Shown: positions 1 to 10,460 of the stretch, one piece after another
Layout: every line of letters starts with the position of its first letter
Position numbering within the stretch: position 1 is the stretch's first letter
Source: Gnetum montanum
Taxonomy: Eukaryota > Streptophyta > Gnetopsida > Gnetales > Gnetaceae
Reading direction: 5' to 3'
Length of the DNA: 64,000 nucleotides
Assembly (NCBI GenBank): GCA_015680685.1
Contig: MNCI01017476.1
Span: forward strand, 963,011-1,027,010
Position numbers and translations under genes: made by a program
Notes under the pieces: generated by a model
The model's input: the letters and a program-made list of their open reading frames with translations, nothing else
What the model was told of the DNA's origin: nothing
Database searches by the model: none

Positions 1-559
1 AACATTTATGATCTTATTGCACTACTTTAGTTATCTTGATTGTATTATCTACTTCTAAATCAAATGATTTGACATTGAATGACACAAGCGAATCAATTAG
101 TCTCTTAAAGACCTAATTTGTGGCTTCATGGACTAGTTGTTCTTTGAGGCAATTTACATCTCTGATGACACAAAGATGCTTTGTGACATAGAAATGAAAA
201 TTGTAACCATGCTTTCCACATGACTAGAAAGGATCACAAGATATTTACTTATAATTTGTCTTCCTAGCTACATTCTTCCTATCAATTTTAAGGTTAAGAC
301 CTTTGAAGACTAACTTAGCATCAATGGTGCTTAACTAGGCTCTTTTCATGATGATAGGAAAGTTGTCTCCCATCTTGTTCTACTATGAAATTTTCAAGGT
401 ATGACCATCCTACCAAAGTTATCATCACATCATTTACCTATCACACAAAATATGTGTAGGATTGGTCTATGAGCAAGTAATCTTGAGAGAGAAGAGTCCC
501 CAATTAAGGTACTACCATAAGGAAATGATATTGACTCCCAAAATGAAGATGCAAAGAGA

Positions 560-1990
560 TAGATTATGTTTCTTATTACCAATTTAAATCTTCACCATGG
601 AACTATTGGGATCTATCTTCTTTTCAAGCAAATGGCCTTCACTTACTACCAATTTGGCCATCTTAAACATGGTATTGTTCACGATGCCACTACCATTGAG
701 TGCCATTAGATTTAATTTATCATATATAATAAAGAACTCTTCCTTAAAGAAAATTTTTTACTCTAATAGAAATCAAGGAATCGTATTATGACCTTTTTAA
801 TGTAGACTTCTATTTTACTTGAAGTATTGTCCTTTTCATAAGATGAAAAGGATAGAGTGGACCTTGTCCCATGGTGTTCACATTTGCATTTATAGAAAAA
901 TTCCCTACCATGGAATCGAAATTTCCCATAGCAATCATAGCTATAAAAGTTTTAAAATATTTCCTAATTGCATACATGATATTTTTATTCACATAGTGAA
1001 CAAAATCATAATTTTTTCTTTATCTTAACTGTAGTTGACTAGGCATCCTAGCTTGCATGGGATTAGAAAGTAGAACATATTGTTGTTGATGAGGAGCTTG
1101 TAAGAAAAAATTAATCAATGCAAGTAGGTACTACTTAGATTTCATCTATGAAAATGAATAAATACCTACCTCGACACCTTGAGAGTAGGATTTTAAGAAA
1201 AATATCATTTATTGTTGCATCATAGTTGAAGAATTTCATGGAGTAGCATCCCAAGGATTTTAAGTTTTCCAATACTAGTATTGCTACATGGTTGGTAGGT
1301 ACACACCTCCAAGATAATATGCTTGGCCAAATTTTTAAGTGCTTATTTTCTTTCTATCAAACTTGGGATTTAAGGGCATCCTAGTTTGTCCCATTTCACT
1401 AATTATGTGAGATATTACTAGGTAGTACCATGACTTATGAGGATCTACAAAATACTTGTAGGAAACAACATTATTGAGGGATGAGGAAGCTTCATCTAAA
1501 TATTTCCTTGTATTCTTAGAGAAAGAGAGCTTTCCCTTGCCTTTGCCTTCATACTTCTTTCTACATATAGGTGACACAACGTCTTTAGGTATAACTTCAA
1601 CCACTCTATCTCTAATGTTCTTAAGGGTAGCAATGTTCTTCTCATCCATCACATCCCAAACCTAATTCATATAGTGGGACAAGTCTATCAAGGCTTTGTA
1701 CGTTCTAACTTGATTATGTGCCAAGACCTCAATAGTAATAGGAGGTTTAGTCATACCTTCAACAATTTTAACCTTATTTCTACATGTGGCATTATGGTTA
1801 TACTCCTTTGATGTCTACTATTTCTATCAATCACCTTTCATACTAGCTATGTTGTTAACAAGCTCTTTAATTTAAGCCATAGGCCCTTTTTTTTTATACC
1901 TAGTCCATTATTTACATATCCACTTACTCCATTGTTTCCTATATGAAGCTTTTCATGATGTGCATCAACTATTCTCTTTGAATGAAGCCA
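560..1990 (-). pseudogene. Decayed minus-strand coding region, family unknown
   Basis: Reading the minus strand, protein-like sequence runs in switching frames from about 1990 down to about 560. The best stretch, 1770-1335, has one in-frame TAG (after LSHYMN) and then an open 105-codon run from 1652 (MMDEKNIATLKNIRDRVVEV). A further open piece lies at 992-810 (MNKNIMYAIRKYFKTFIAMI), and a third, in another frame, at about 720-560. The segment KPPITIEVLAHNQV...YKALIDLSHYMN has the spacing of a retroelement aspartic protease (PITI...ALID-x-G-S-x-x-N), but the Gly of the active site is absent, so this is only a suggestion. No LTR, RT or integrase was seen. It stops near 2178, where element 1 is inserted, so it may be the older host of that insertion. 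I do not recognise the protein. Confidence 0.3.
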
Positions 1991-2183
1991 TGGTTTGGAT
2001 AGTAATCGGCTATTTTTAAGTATCTTTCAATAACAATATCTAGTGCTTCATGATATCCTTAACTCCATCTAGCCATCTTCTTTTGAATGTTGGAAATGCA
2101 AGCATAGATTTTGTAACATCCTAATTCCCAAATGATGCTACTACATAATGAAGATGGTGCCTCTTAATAACAAGTGTTATTGA

Positions 2184-3912
2184 TGTAGCGACTGAAAATG
2201 TTAGTGGGTGGAAAACACCGAGAGGTCGTTGGTCATTAACAGTCTTAACCCCGTATCCACGCGAGGGCCATGATGGATAAAAATGGAAATGGGGTGCCCT
2301 GAATGGTCTGGTCGATCAAACAGGGACTTAGTCGGTGTTAACATAACCTTTCATAAATGGATAATTTGAAAACGAGACCTCTAGCATAAAATGATAACTT
2401 TAAATGCAAGAGGGATAGAGAACAATGTAAAAATGCAATAATAAGCAAGGAAACAAAGTAAAATGTAGTTAAGAAAATGCACCGCTTCAAGATTATGACT
2501 TCACTCTGTCAAGGTGGATACAATTGGTTGCGCGATGCTGGGAGGCGCAGAGATTCCAAAGGGAACCAAGACGTCCAGAGCAAGATAATTGTATGCTTGA
2601 ACATGGACTAAGGAGTTAACAATGCCCAATTCTATGAGGATAGCAGGAAAGAGCATAAAAAAATTCCAAAACGAGAGTGCCAACTATTTGCAGTGTCAAA
2701 TAAGATGTTTACAATGCTCAGGGATGCAATGCTAACTTTTGCTTACGAGCTGATCAAATCACCCACTAGCCGATGGACCGACCTGCTACTTGTGTTTTTA
2801 CAAAAAAGACCCAGATCCCTTTTAGCGTTGCTCATTGGGATATTTATAGGGCCAAGGGCATGTGAAAGGTGCGATTTGGATGCCACATGCCTTGGGCCCG
2901 TGTTGACTTGTCTATGCTGCATGGGCGTGCATGACCGTTGGACATGCATGACCATTGTAACTACGAGCCTACCACGTTGTAATTGTGAGCCTGCCATGCT
3001 GTAATTGCACCATTAAAACTTGTAGATGTGTGCCAATGGTGCAAACGGATGAAGTGCATTGATGTAGCGTAACTGCTTGCTACTCTATGCTATGCTTTGT
3101 AGCGTAGCATGTTGGCGTAGCATAGCATCTTGTTCCACATTTCGATGCATGTGTTGAAAGCGTTGAAGAAAACTAACTATTTATTGCATATTTTCTACGC
3201 TATGCTATGGTACGTAGCATAGCATAGTGTAGCGGTTGGCCTTAGTCGTGAAAACATCGCCAATTTGCAAACTTTTCCTTTTGCACTACGAAACTTGCGA
3301 ACTTGCTGATCCTGCCCTTTGAGATGTCTTTCGTTGCTCTAGTAGAGTTGCTATGCTGAGCTAGGCTATGTAGCATAGCATAGCATATCAAATGACATGG
3401 CCTGGTTTTTTGCTAAGTTTGTTGTTTTCTGGTGAAGGAGCCATTGCTGAAGAATTCGGAGCCGACCGAAGCAACTATTTTCGAAGGCCAGAGGTGCTAA
3501 CTTAGTGCAATTGGAAATCACTAAGTAAACCGAGCCTTCCTATCTTGCTCTTGCTACATTGTGTTGTGTTGTGTAGCATAGCATAGCATAGTACCCTATC
3601 TTGCAACAATTTACAGTTGATTGTTTGAACAACTATCTCCTGAAGCCTGCTACATTGTATAGCGTCACATAGCATAGCAAACTCCTTAACTTAGAAAACT
3701 TGCCAAATTTTTTTGTGCATTTTGAGCATCACTGACAACTCTCCACATTCCTTCTATGTAGGCTATCAGCTGGATGAACTACCCAGCTAGAAAATTTACC
3801 AAACTGTACAGCCTAAGGCCAAGAACACCCATCTCTTGATGAAGTACCGTGACACTACCTAAATTGCGGTGGCACAGTGAAGCAAAGATGCCCTAGAATT
3901 TGGGGTGTTTCA
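2184..3912 (-). repeat. Element 1 3' LTR
   Basis: 1,729-bp LTR, the downstream copy in element orientation. Its partner at 14695-16427 aligns along the whole length. On the minus strand a TATA box (CTATAAATA) lies at 2841-2849. The part at 3066-3670 is packed with variants of CTATGCTA/TAGCATAG, several arranged as inverted repeats. A 60-codon ORF (2683-2501, minus) that starts MALSFW is open here and in the other LTR. It lies downstream of the TATA box, so it would be inside the transcript leader. Confidence 0.93.
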
Positions 3913-3927
3913 TTGGCCCCTCTTTGT
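3913..3927 (-). other. Element 1 polypurine tract
   Basis: Directly next to the LTR, the minus strand reads ACAAAGAGGGGCCAA followed by the LTR start TGAAACACC. A purine-rich run abutting the 3' LTR is the expected plus-strand primer for an element transcribed on the minus strand, and it fixes the orientation. Confidence 0.8.
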
Positions 3928-5255
3928 TAACGTCTAGAGGATGGGCCTGAGAAACATTGACAAAGAATACGAAACACCATGGAAGAAAAAATGCTAACAT
4001 TTTTCTTTGGTGATCGTCAAGAAGTTGCTTAGCTATGCTTGAGAGTGTTGCATTGGTTTTTGCGGGGGGAAAGGGCAAAGTAGGGAGGAAGGAGGTCTAA
4101 GAAAAGGATAAAGATGAGGCTTAGCAGAGTCCCTTGTCAAAGTTCTCATGAGGGAGTTGTTCACGTTTTCATCTTTTCCTTCACTGACCTTCTACCTCTA
4201 GTCAAAATGCTTGGAGAGGGTGATTGCGAAATGACTTACACTCTCTTACGTTTTTTCCCTTTGCTATCTTGCCATTTACATTTTCGAATAACCTTACTGT
4301 AGGATAGGTGTTTCTCTCCTTGGATGAGTTGTGTTACATCTGTGTGGGGCTTTAACCTACCTACAGATGCTTCCCATGTGACGAGCTGTGTTACGCATGT
4401 CATGGGCTTTGTGGTCGAGCAAACAAGAGGGCTTAACAAGAATTTGGAAAAGCTTGTAAAAGAGGGGTGTGAGCAGGAATTGTGGGTGCAAGAAGCAAGG
4501 TAAAGGGAAGAAGCTTAGATGGTAGGGTAGGATGTACACTCTAAGGTAGCTAAGCTAGCCAAGACAACCACTTTGCAACGCTATAGCATTTACTACTGTG
4601 GCGAGACGCACCTTCAGCCACACCTTGTAAACATGACAGAGAGCAAACCAAAAGAAACGACCATGGTGTAAAATAAGGGCAAAGTTCTTGCTTGTTGTAG
4701 ACATTGTTGAACCTCTTGGACACCTTTGCTAGTGTATGGTATCCAAACTAGGAAGGCTAGCAGCAGCCTTGGTAGCATCAGCATGGAAGAGCTGGCATCG
4801 AAGGAGTGGGGAGTCATCGTGAGTGAGGATACTCTGGAATCCCTGCCAAAGGTATGCATTCTTAGTTCAGCTATGGGATCAGCTGCCACATAGCTAAATG
4901 TGGCTTGAGCCCAGACGCTGGCAAGGAGGTGGAGGGTAACAATATAGTGGTTGGGCCACTATACTTCTACAACTCCAGCAGCAGGCACTGACCAAGGAAC
5001 TATCATCAGGGCAATGGTCCATGGTGACGGTAGGTCCAAGGGGTCAGTGAGATGTCGTACAACATCTCCACGGGATCAGCAAGATGCCAGGGGTAGCGGT
5101 GTTGTGTATGTTCTAGAATGTGTTCTTAGTGCATCGTGAAATGCATCCTGGAACTGCAACATCCTGCCCCACATCGACATTATTTGTGCTCGCTTGATGT
5201 GTACTTGGTGTAGATGCATGTTGGGGATGTGCCACTAACCCATTTTAAAATCCTG
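3928..5255. other. Element 1 region between tandem array and 3' LTR
   Basis: About 1.3 kb with no recognised protein on either strand. The plus strand has some short protein-like stretches (4114-4302, and 4951-5139). Several Tat-clade elements carry an antisense ORF between integrase and the 3' LTR, so a decayed antisense ORF is possible, but I cannot name a domain. Confidence 0.4.
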
Positions 5256-5690
5256 GTAGACCATGTGTTGGTTTAAGGTCCCAGCAGACTGCTGTGCTGG
5301 TTTAAGGTCCCAGTAGACCGTATGTGCCAATTTAACGTCATAGTGGACGTGCTATGCCAGTTTTACATCGTAGCGAATGAGTTGTTCTAGTATTACATCG
5401 TAGCAGATGAGCTGTGCCAGTTTTACATCATAGCATATGATTTCCAAATTTTCCAGTTTTACGTTGTAGCGGACGAGCTATGCCAGTTTTACGTCATAGC
5501 GGATAATTGTCAACCTTGCCAATTTTACGTTGTAGCGGACGAGCTGTGCCAATTTTACATTATAGTGAATGATTGCCAACCTTGCTAGTTTTACATCATA
5601 GCGGATGAGCTATGCCAATTTTACGTTGTAGAGGACAATTTCCATCCTTGCCAATTTTATGTTGTAACGGACGATGCTTACCGTGTTCAT
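5256..5690. repeat. Tandem repeat array in element 1 3' untranslated region
   Basis: About 13 imperfect units. The core on the plus strand is CCAGTTTTACGTCGTAGCGG followed by ATGAGCTATG (about 31 bp). A longer variant (about 36-37 bp) ends AATTGTCAACCTTG. The first three units (5256-5355) are a diverged type built on GGTTTAAGGTCCCAG. The array starts immediately after the integrase stop codon (minus strand, 5696-5694) in element orientation, so it is 3' untranslated sequence. Confidence 0.85.
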
Positions 5691-5693
5691 GCT

Positions 5694-8600
5694 TCAGATG
5701 TAGTACGGCTTGAGGTATGAGTGATTCACTAGGTTTGTGAACTCGTTGCCATCCATGTTCGCTAGCTTGAAGGCTTCATTTCCAAAGGCTTTGATGACCA
5801 TGTATGGGCCTTCCTAGTTGGCTAAGAATTTTCTCACATGTTCACGAATGGCTTTGAGGATGAGGTATCCCTTCTATATTGGCTGTTGATGCAGGCTTAC
5901 ATGATGTTTTTGCCATTTGGTAGTGCTCTATGCGGCTCAGCGTTTATGCGTGCTCCTCCTCTATTGAATTGAGGTTGATAATTCTTGACTCATTGTTCTA
6001 GGCTTCTCTCATGACATCAGATAGGATCATTCAGAGTGACGGTACCTACAACTCAAGAGGAAACACAGCTTCAGATCCATAAACGAGACTGTAACGGGTC
6101 TTACTTGTCGTGGTCCTGCATGTCGTTCTGTAGGACCATAGAACATAGAGGATTTGCTCATGCCACTACCTCTTGCTATTGTTAAGAGTCTACTTCAGCA
6201 AGTTGATGATGGACTTATTTGTAGCTTCCTTCTATCTGTTCGCCTGCAGGTAATATGGGGAGGAGAATGATTGCCTGATGCCTAGACTACTATAGAAGGT
6301 TTGGGTTTCTGTACTACTAAACTATGGTCCATTATCAGTTATAATAGTCATTGGGAGCCCAAATCTTGTCATGATGTTGTCTAGGATGAAGTGGCAGATC
6401 TGTTGAGACATCGTCTTCCTCAGGGGGATAGCTTCCACCCACTTAGTAAAATACTTAGTGATGGTGATAATGAAGCGATGCCCTATGGAGGACCTAGGCG
6501 TGATAGGTCCTATGAGGTCTAGTCCCCATTGTTGGAAAGGCCACGTGATCTGTGTTGGGTGCAGGTCCATAGGTGAGACATGTATGAGATTTTTATATCT
6601 CTGGAACATGTCACACGTCTTGACTTTTGACAAGCAGTCACGCTCCATATGGAGCCAATAGTACAATAGGTGTCTGATTTCTACAGCCATAGCCCAAGGT
6701 GCTATGTGTCCATCACATAGTCTCTCATGTACTTCATTAATCACCTTCGATGCCTACTCCTCACCCATGCATGCCAGCAATATCCCATCATAGGAACGTC
6801 TGCATAGGGCATCATTTCCCATGAGCGTATATTGCCGGGCATGCCTGCGGATCGCATCTCTCTAGGAAAATGTTAGTCTGCTTGGGGGTTCACCATGCTG
6901 CAGGTAGGCTTTAATGTTGGCATACCACTCTTGAGTATCTATAGCACTAATAGAGGCCACGTGTCCCGCCTGAGTGAAAGGCTCAGTACATTCGATAATC
7001 AAAGTTGACAGACTTGCAAATGAGTGTGGTGGGATATTTAGTGCTAGGGTGGCTAAGGCATCTACCATGATGTTCTCGTTGCGTGGAATATGTTGCACAT
7101 CTATAGTTGTGAATTGCTTAAGCAGGATTTTTGCTAGATCACAGTAGGGTTGTAGGTGTGTAGATTTACAAGTATAGACCTCAAACCAGTTGTGAATCCC
7201 CGTGAATCACCAGGTGTTGTATGCGTAGTGTTTGGGTAGCTAAGAGGCCTCTGAGTAGCCCCTCATACTCTACCACATTGTTGGTGTAGGGGAATGCAAA
7301 GCAATAAGAAAATGGATGCATTTCCCCAAAGGGGAACATAATGAAAATAGCTGCACTACCTCCTCACATGGTTGAGGCATCGTTGAAGTGTAAAGTACAT
7401 TCGGGGTGCGATGGAATGACGTTGATTGTACCAACATGCTCGTTTGGGAACTCGAGATCTATGGTTGCCTGGTTGTCGATGGGTGAGGCTATAAGTTGGG
7501 TCGCTATGGCTTGACCCTTTGTCAACGATTGGCTCACATAGTGTAAGTCAAACTCCACGATTATTTCTTTCCATTGGGCTACCCAGCTACTTTCATACAG
7601 GTTGTTAGTGATAGCCCGGAGTATGTTTCTTTTGAAAATGATGTTAGTTGTACTGCAAAACAAGTAATGCCTCCACGTTTTTAATGCAAATACTAAGGTA
7701 AGACAATTCCTCTCCACCTCGTTGTATTTTTCCTCATATGCTATTAATGCATGACTCAGATAATACACTGGTATCTCAGATCCATCGTCTCATTTCTAAA
7801 ATAACAGTGTTGTTGTAGACGCGTCGAAGTTGGCAAGGTAGATGAAGAAAGGCTTATCCCTCTATGGCGGATGCACAGTTGGGAGGTGCAAAAGCTCCTT
7901 CTTCAGGTCGTCGAAGGCCTGTTACATTGGGTTGTCCATTCGAAGTTAACCCCTTTCTTTAGAAGATGTTGCATGGGGTGTAACTTGTTAGTTAACTTTT
8001 CTATAAACATTCAGATGAACTATACCCTACCTTACAGCCTACATAACTCTTTAAGGTTTGTAGGAGGTTCCAGGTTGACGATGGCCCTAACTTTGTCAGT
8101 GTCCACCCGTATTCCGGCCTCTGATACTATGAACCCTAACATGCGTCCGGTCTTCACACCAAAGATACACTTCTTAGGGTTAAGGCACAAATCATGCATT
8201 TGACAACACTTAAGGACTATCCCTAGATCGTGTGGGTGATCAGCAGCTTCTTTGGACTTGACTGCTATATCATCCACGTAGTCATTTAGCATTTCTAGCA
8301 TGTAGTCATTGAAGATGTAAGTCATGGCTCACTGGTAGGTTTCTCTGGTGTTCTTGAGCCCAAAAGGCATCATGGTGTACCAAAAGGTACCCCATGGGAT
8401 CATGAAGATTGTTATTAGCTAATGCTCTAGATTGATGCAAATTTGGTTGTAGCCGGAGAAACCATCCATGAAGGATAACAAAACATGACTAGCCGTAGTG
8501 TCGATGAGTTGATCAATGCTTGGTAGTGGAAAATTATCTTTAATCCTAGAAGTCTACATAGATTCATATCCCTCCTATTTTCTTAGAAAGCACAACAATG

Positions 8601-9160
8601 TTGGACACCCATTCCGAATAATCAACTGCGCAGATGAAACTAGCTTGGTATAGCTTTGTGATTTCATCCCTTACAGCTAGTGCAATTTTTGGTTTGACCT
8701 TACGAGCCTTCTACTTGACTGCCTTCATGCACGGGTCTAGGACGATGTTGTGCTGTATCAGCCTTGGATCTAAACCTGGCATGTCGCTATATGACCATGT
8801 GAATACCTTAACATTATCTTGCAAGATTTTGACCACACCTTTGTGTGTCTATGCATCTAAGAGGGAACTAAGCTTTAACGTTTCTACTTTCCCCTTGGAC
8901 GTGGTCACAGGTGTCTCAATGAGAGGGTCCTCAGTTACATCCCCGACCTCTAAATCTAGGGTTCAAACCAAATGCTTAGGCCAGTTTGGGGATCTTTCTA
9001 AAGATGATATGGTGCTAGCTTTGGTTGACCCCCAATCAATCAATTCTGGGTTCAATTGTCTTGTGAGCTTGCCATGTGGACCTACTAAAGCTAAAGGCGT
9101 GGAGATATCATGATGGATTTTCATTTTTTGCTCAACTTGTCAAAATGAGATGAAAGCCTG
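5694..9160 (-). pseudogene. pol: Element 1 pol: RT, RNase H, second RNase H, integrase
   Basis: Decayed pol of a Tat-lineage element. The frame opens near 9150 (EQKMKIHHDISTPLAL). RT follows: EWVSNIV near 8610, the first catalytic Asp in SFMDGFSGYNQI near 8470, and YVDD at about 8268-8283. RNase H is at 7768-7500 (YLSHALIAYEEKYNEVERNC). A second RNase H runs from 7403 to about 6990: HFNDAS, NNVVEYEGLLRGLL, HGDSQLV, then after a one-base shift HIPRNENIMVDALA. Integrase starts near 6744 with an HHCC finger whose last Cys is Phe (CDMFQ, 6604-6606), then GLDLIGPI, TDNGP (6322-6340) and EATNK near 6220, so the three DDE residues are present. The C-terminal part (WEGPY-like, TAG for Trp) ends LKPYYI at 5694. 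Stops after TDNGP and before EATNK, and several frameshifts, make it non-functional. It acts in reverse transcription and integration of the element. Confidence 0.92.
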
Positions 9161-9439
9161 GTTAAGAGGCACCTATTGGTAGTGATCATGTATAACGAAA
9201 ACTTGCAAAGAAATGACAAGATGTAACTAGCAAAGTATGATGTAAAGATTAAAATTTTTCCAATTTAAAGTCATGGAAAACCGCTATGGCATGGAGATGC
9301 AGAGCTACTAAAATAAGAAATGTAAAACTGTCGATGTGAGAACGTGAAACTGCTAAAAAATGCAAAACTACCAATGCAAAAACGTGAAACTGCTAGTCTA
9401 GCATCATTGCGAACTGCGAACATATAATAGATTGAAATT

Positions 9440-9572
9440 GCTAGTTTAAGGTTTTTTCAGACCATTAAAGTCGCTACCACACTACGATTGCTAGTTTAAG
9501 GTCTTTCCAGACCATGAAAGTTACAACTACGCTAAGGTTGCTAGTTTAAGGTATTTTCAGACCCATAAAAAA
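9440..9572. repeat. Three 50-bp tandem repeats
   Basis: Copies start at 9440, 9490 and 9540 with exactly 50-bp spacing. Each begins TGCTAGTTTAAGGTNTTTNC and continues AGACCAT. The core resembles the 27-bp unit further on (GCTAGTTTTAGGCCATTTCA), so both arrays probably share an origin. Confidence 0.85.
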
Positions 9573-10044
9573 ATTTTTTTTTTTTGTTTTTTGGGAAAAC
9601 AAATAATTAGCTTAAAGCATGCAAAGATCTTTCACCCAGATGTGTCTTTTTTAATTGCCAACAGTGCTACGATGTCATGGTGGGCATGCTACGTTGCATG
9701 GAAAACCCTACATTAAACATAGAGAGAGTGTGGCAAGTTTCCCCTCTTCACCATTACAGCCATAAATAGGGATTAAACCCTAGTAAGCTTGTCATTCTCA
9801 CTGTAAGAGTGTAAAGCCCATATTCGGAGTACAAAGAGATTTCAGAGCACAGAGCGATTGTGCTAACAGCGATCAAGGTGGTTTTTTTTTTGAAATTTTA
9901 AATTCTTGTAAAATTTTTGCAAACATTGTCCAAAAGAAAAAAGTTTTGAATAAAGAAGAGAATTTTGGAAAAGAAATTAATTTTGCGTTAACTTTTGCAT
10001 TGTTTACGTGCTATGTTTTGTGTAAAATTTTCATGCTTTTATGT

Positions 10045-10365
10045 GCTAGTTTTAGGCCATTTCAGGCCACTGCTAGTTTTAGGCCATTTCGACCCACTGC
10101 TAGTTTTAGGCCATTTCAGGCTATAGCTAGTTTTAAGCCATTTCGAGCTAGGGTTTAAGGTTTAGCGTAGCATAGTTTTAGGCCATTTCGAGCTCTTGCT
10201 AGTTTTAGGCCATTTTGGGGCATAGCTAATTTTAGGCAGTTTTGGGCCATAGCTAGTTTTAGGCCATTTTGGAAGGTGGGGAGGCATAGTTTTAGGTCAT
10301 TTCGGGCCATTACTAGTTTTAGGCCATTTTGGACCTCTGCTAGTTTTAGGCCATTTTGGGCCTTT
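10045..10365. repeat. 27-bp tandem repeat array
   Basis: About 11 copies of a 27-bp unit beginning GCTAGTTTTAGGCCATTTCA, with small insertions near 10155 and 10285. Because 27 is a multiple of three, the array stays open on both strands: ASFRPFQAT-type repeats on plus and QNGLKLA-type repeats on minus. I read these as by-products of the repeat and not as proteins. Confidence 0.88.
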
Positions 10366-10460
10366 GTGTAGCATGCCAAAGAGATGATACGTTAACAAAG
10401 CAAAAAGGCGGTGAATGTACAAGGGATGGAAACTAGGCAGGAAGTAGCGGGGTTGCTAAG

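Larger units (their letters stand above)
9161..10460 (-). other. Spacer between gag-pro and pol, candidate Ogre-type intron
   Basis: 1.3 kb with no retroelement protein, between protease and RT. Ogre/Tat elements are known to have an intron at this place. It holds three 50-bp repeats, a T-rich and A-rich stretch at 9570-9600, and a 27-bp repeat array. On the minus strand, candidate acceptor AGs precede the pol frame (for example TTTTGACAAG near 9137); no donor could be fixed. The plus strand near 9760-9780 reads CATAAATAGGGATTAAACCC, a TATA-like context facing the opposite way. Confidence 0.5.

Noticed and set aside
8634-9113. 159-codon plus-strand ORF
   Set aside because: It is the antisense shadow of the RT N-terminal region of element 1, where the minus strand gives clear pol motifs.
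10045-10365. CRISPR-like array
   Set aside because: The units are contiguous 27-bp tandem repeats without unique spacers, in a plant retroelement.
9946-10379. Open frames on both strands with short peptide repeats (FRPFQATAS-type and QNGLKLA-type)
   Set aside because: They are produced by the 27-bp tandem repeat, whose length is a multiple of three. Both strands are open for the same reason.
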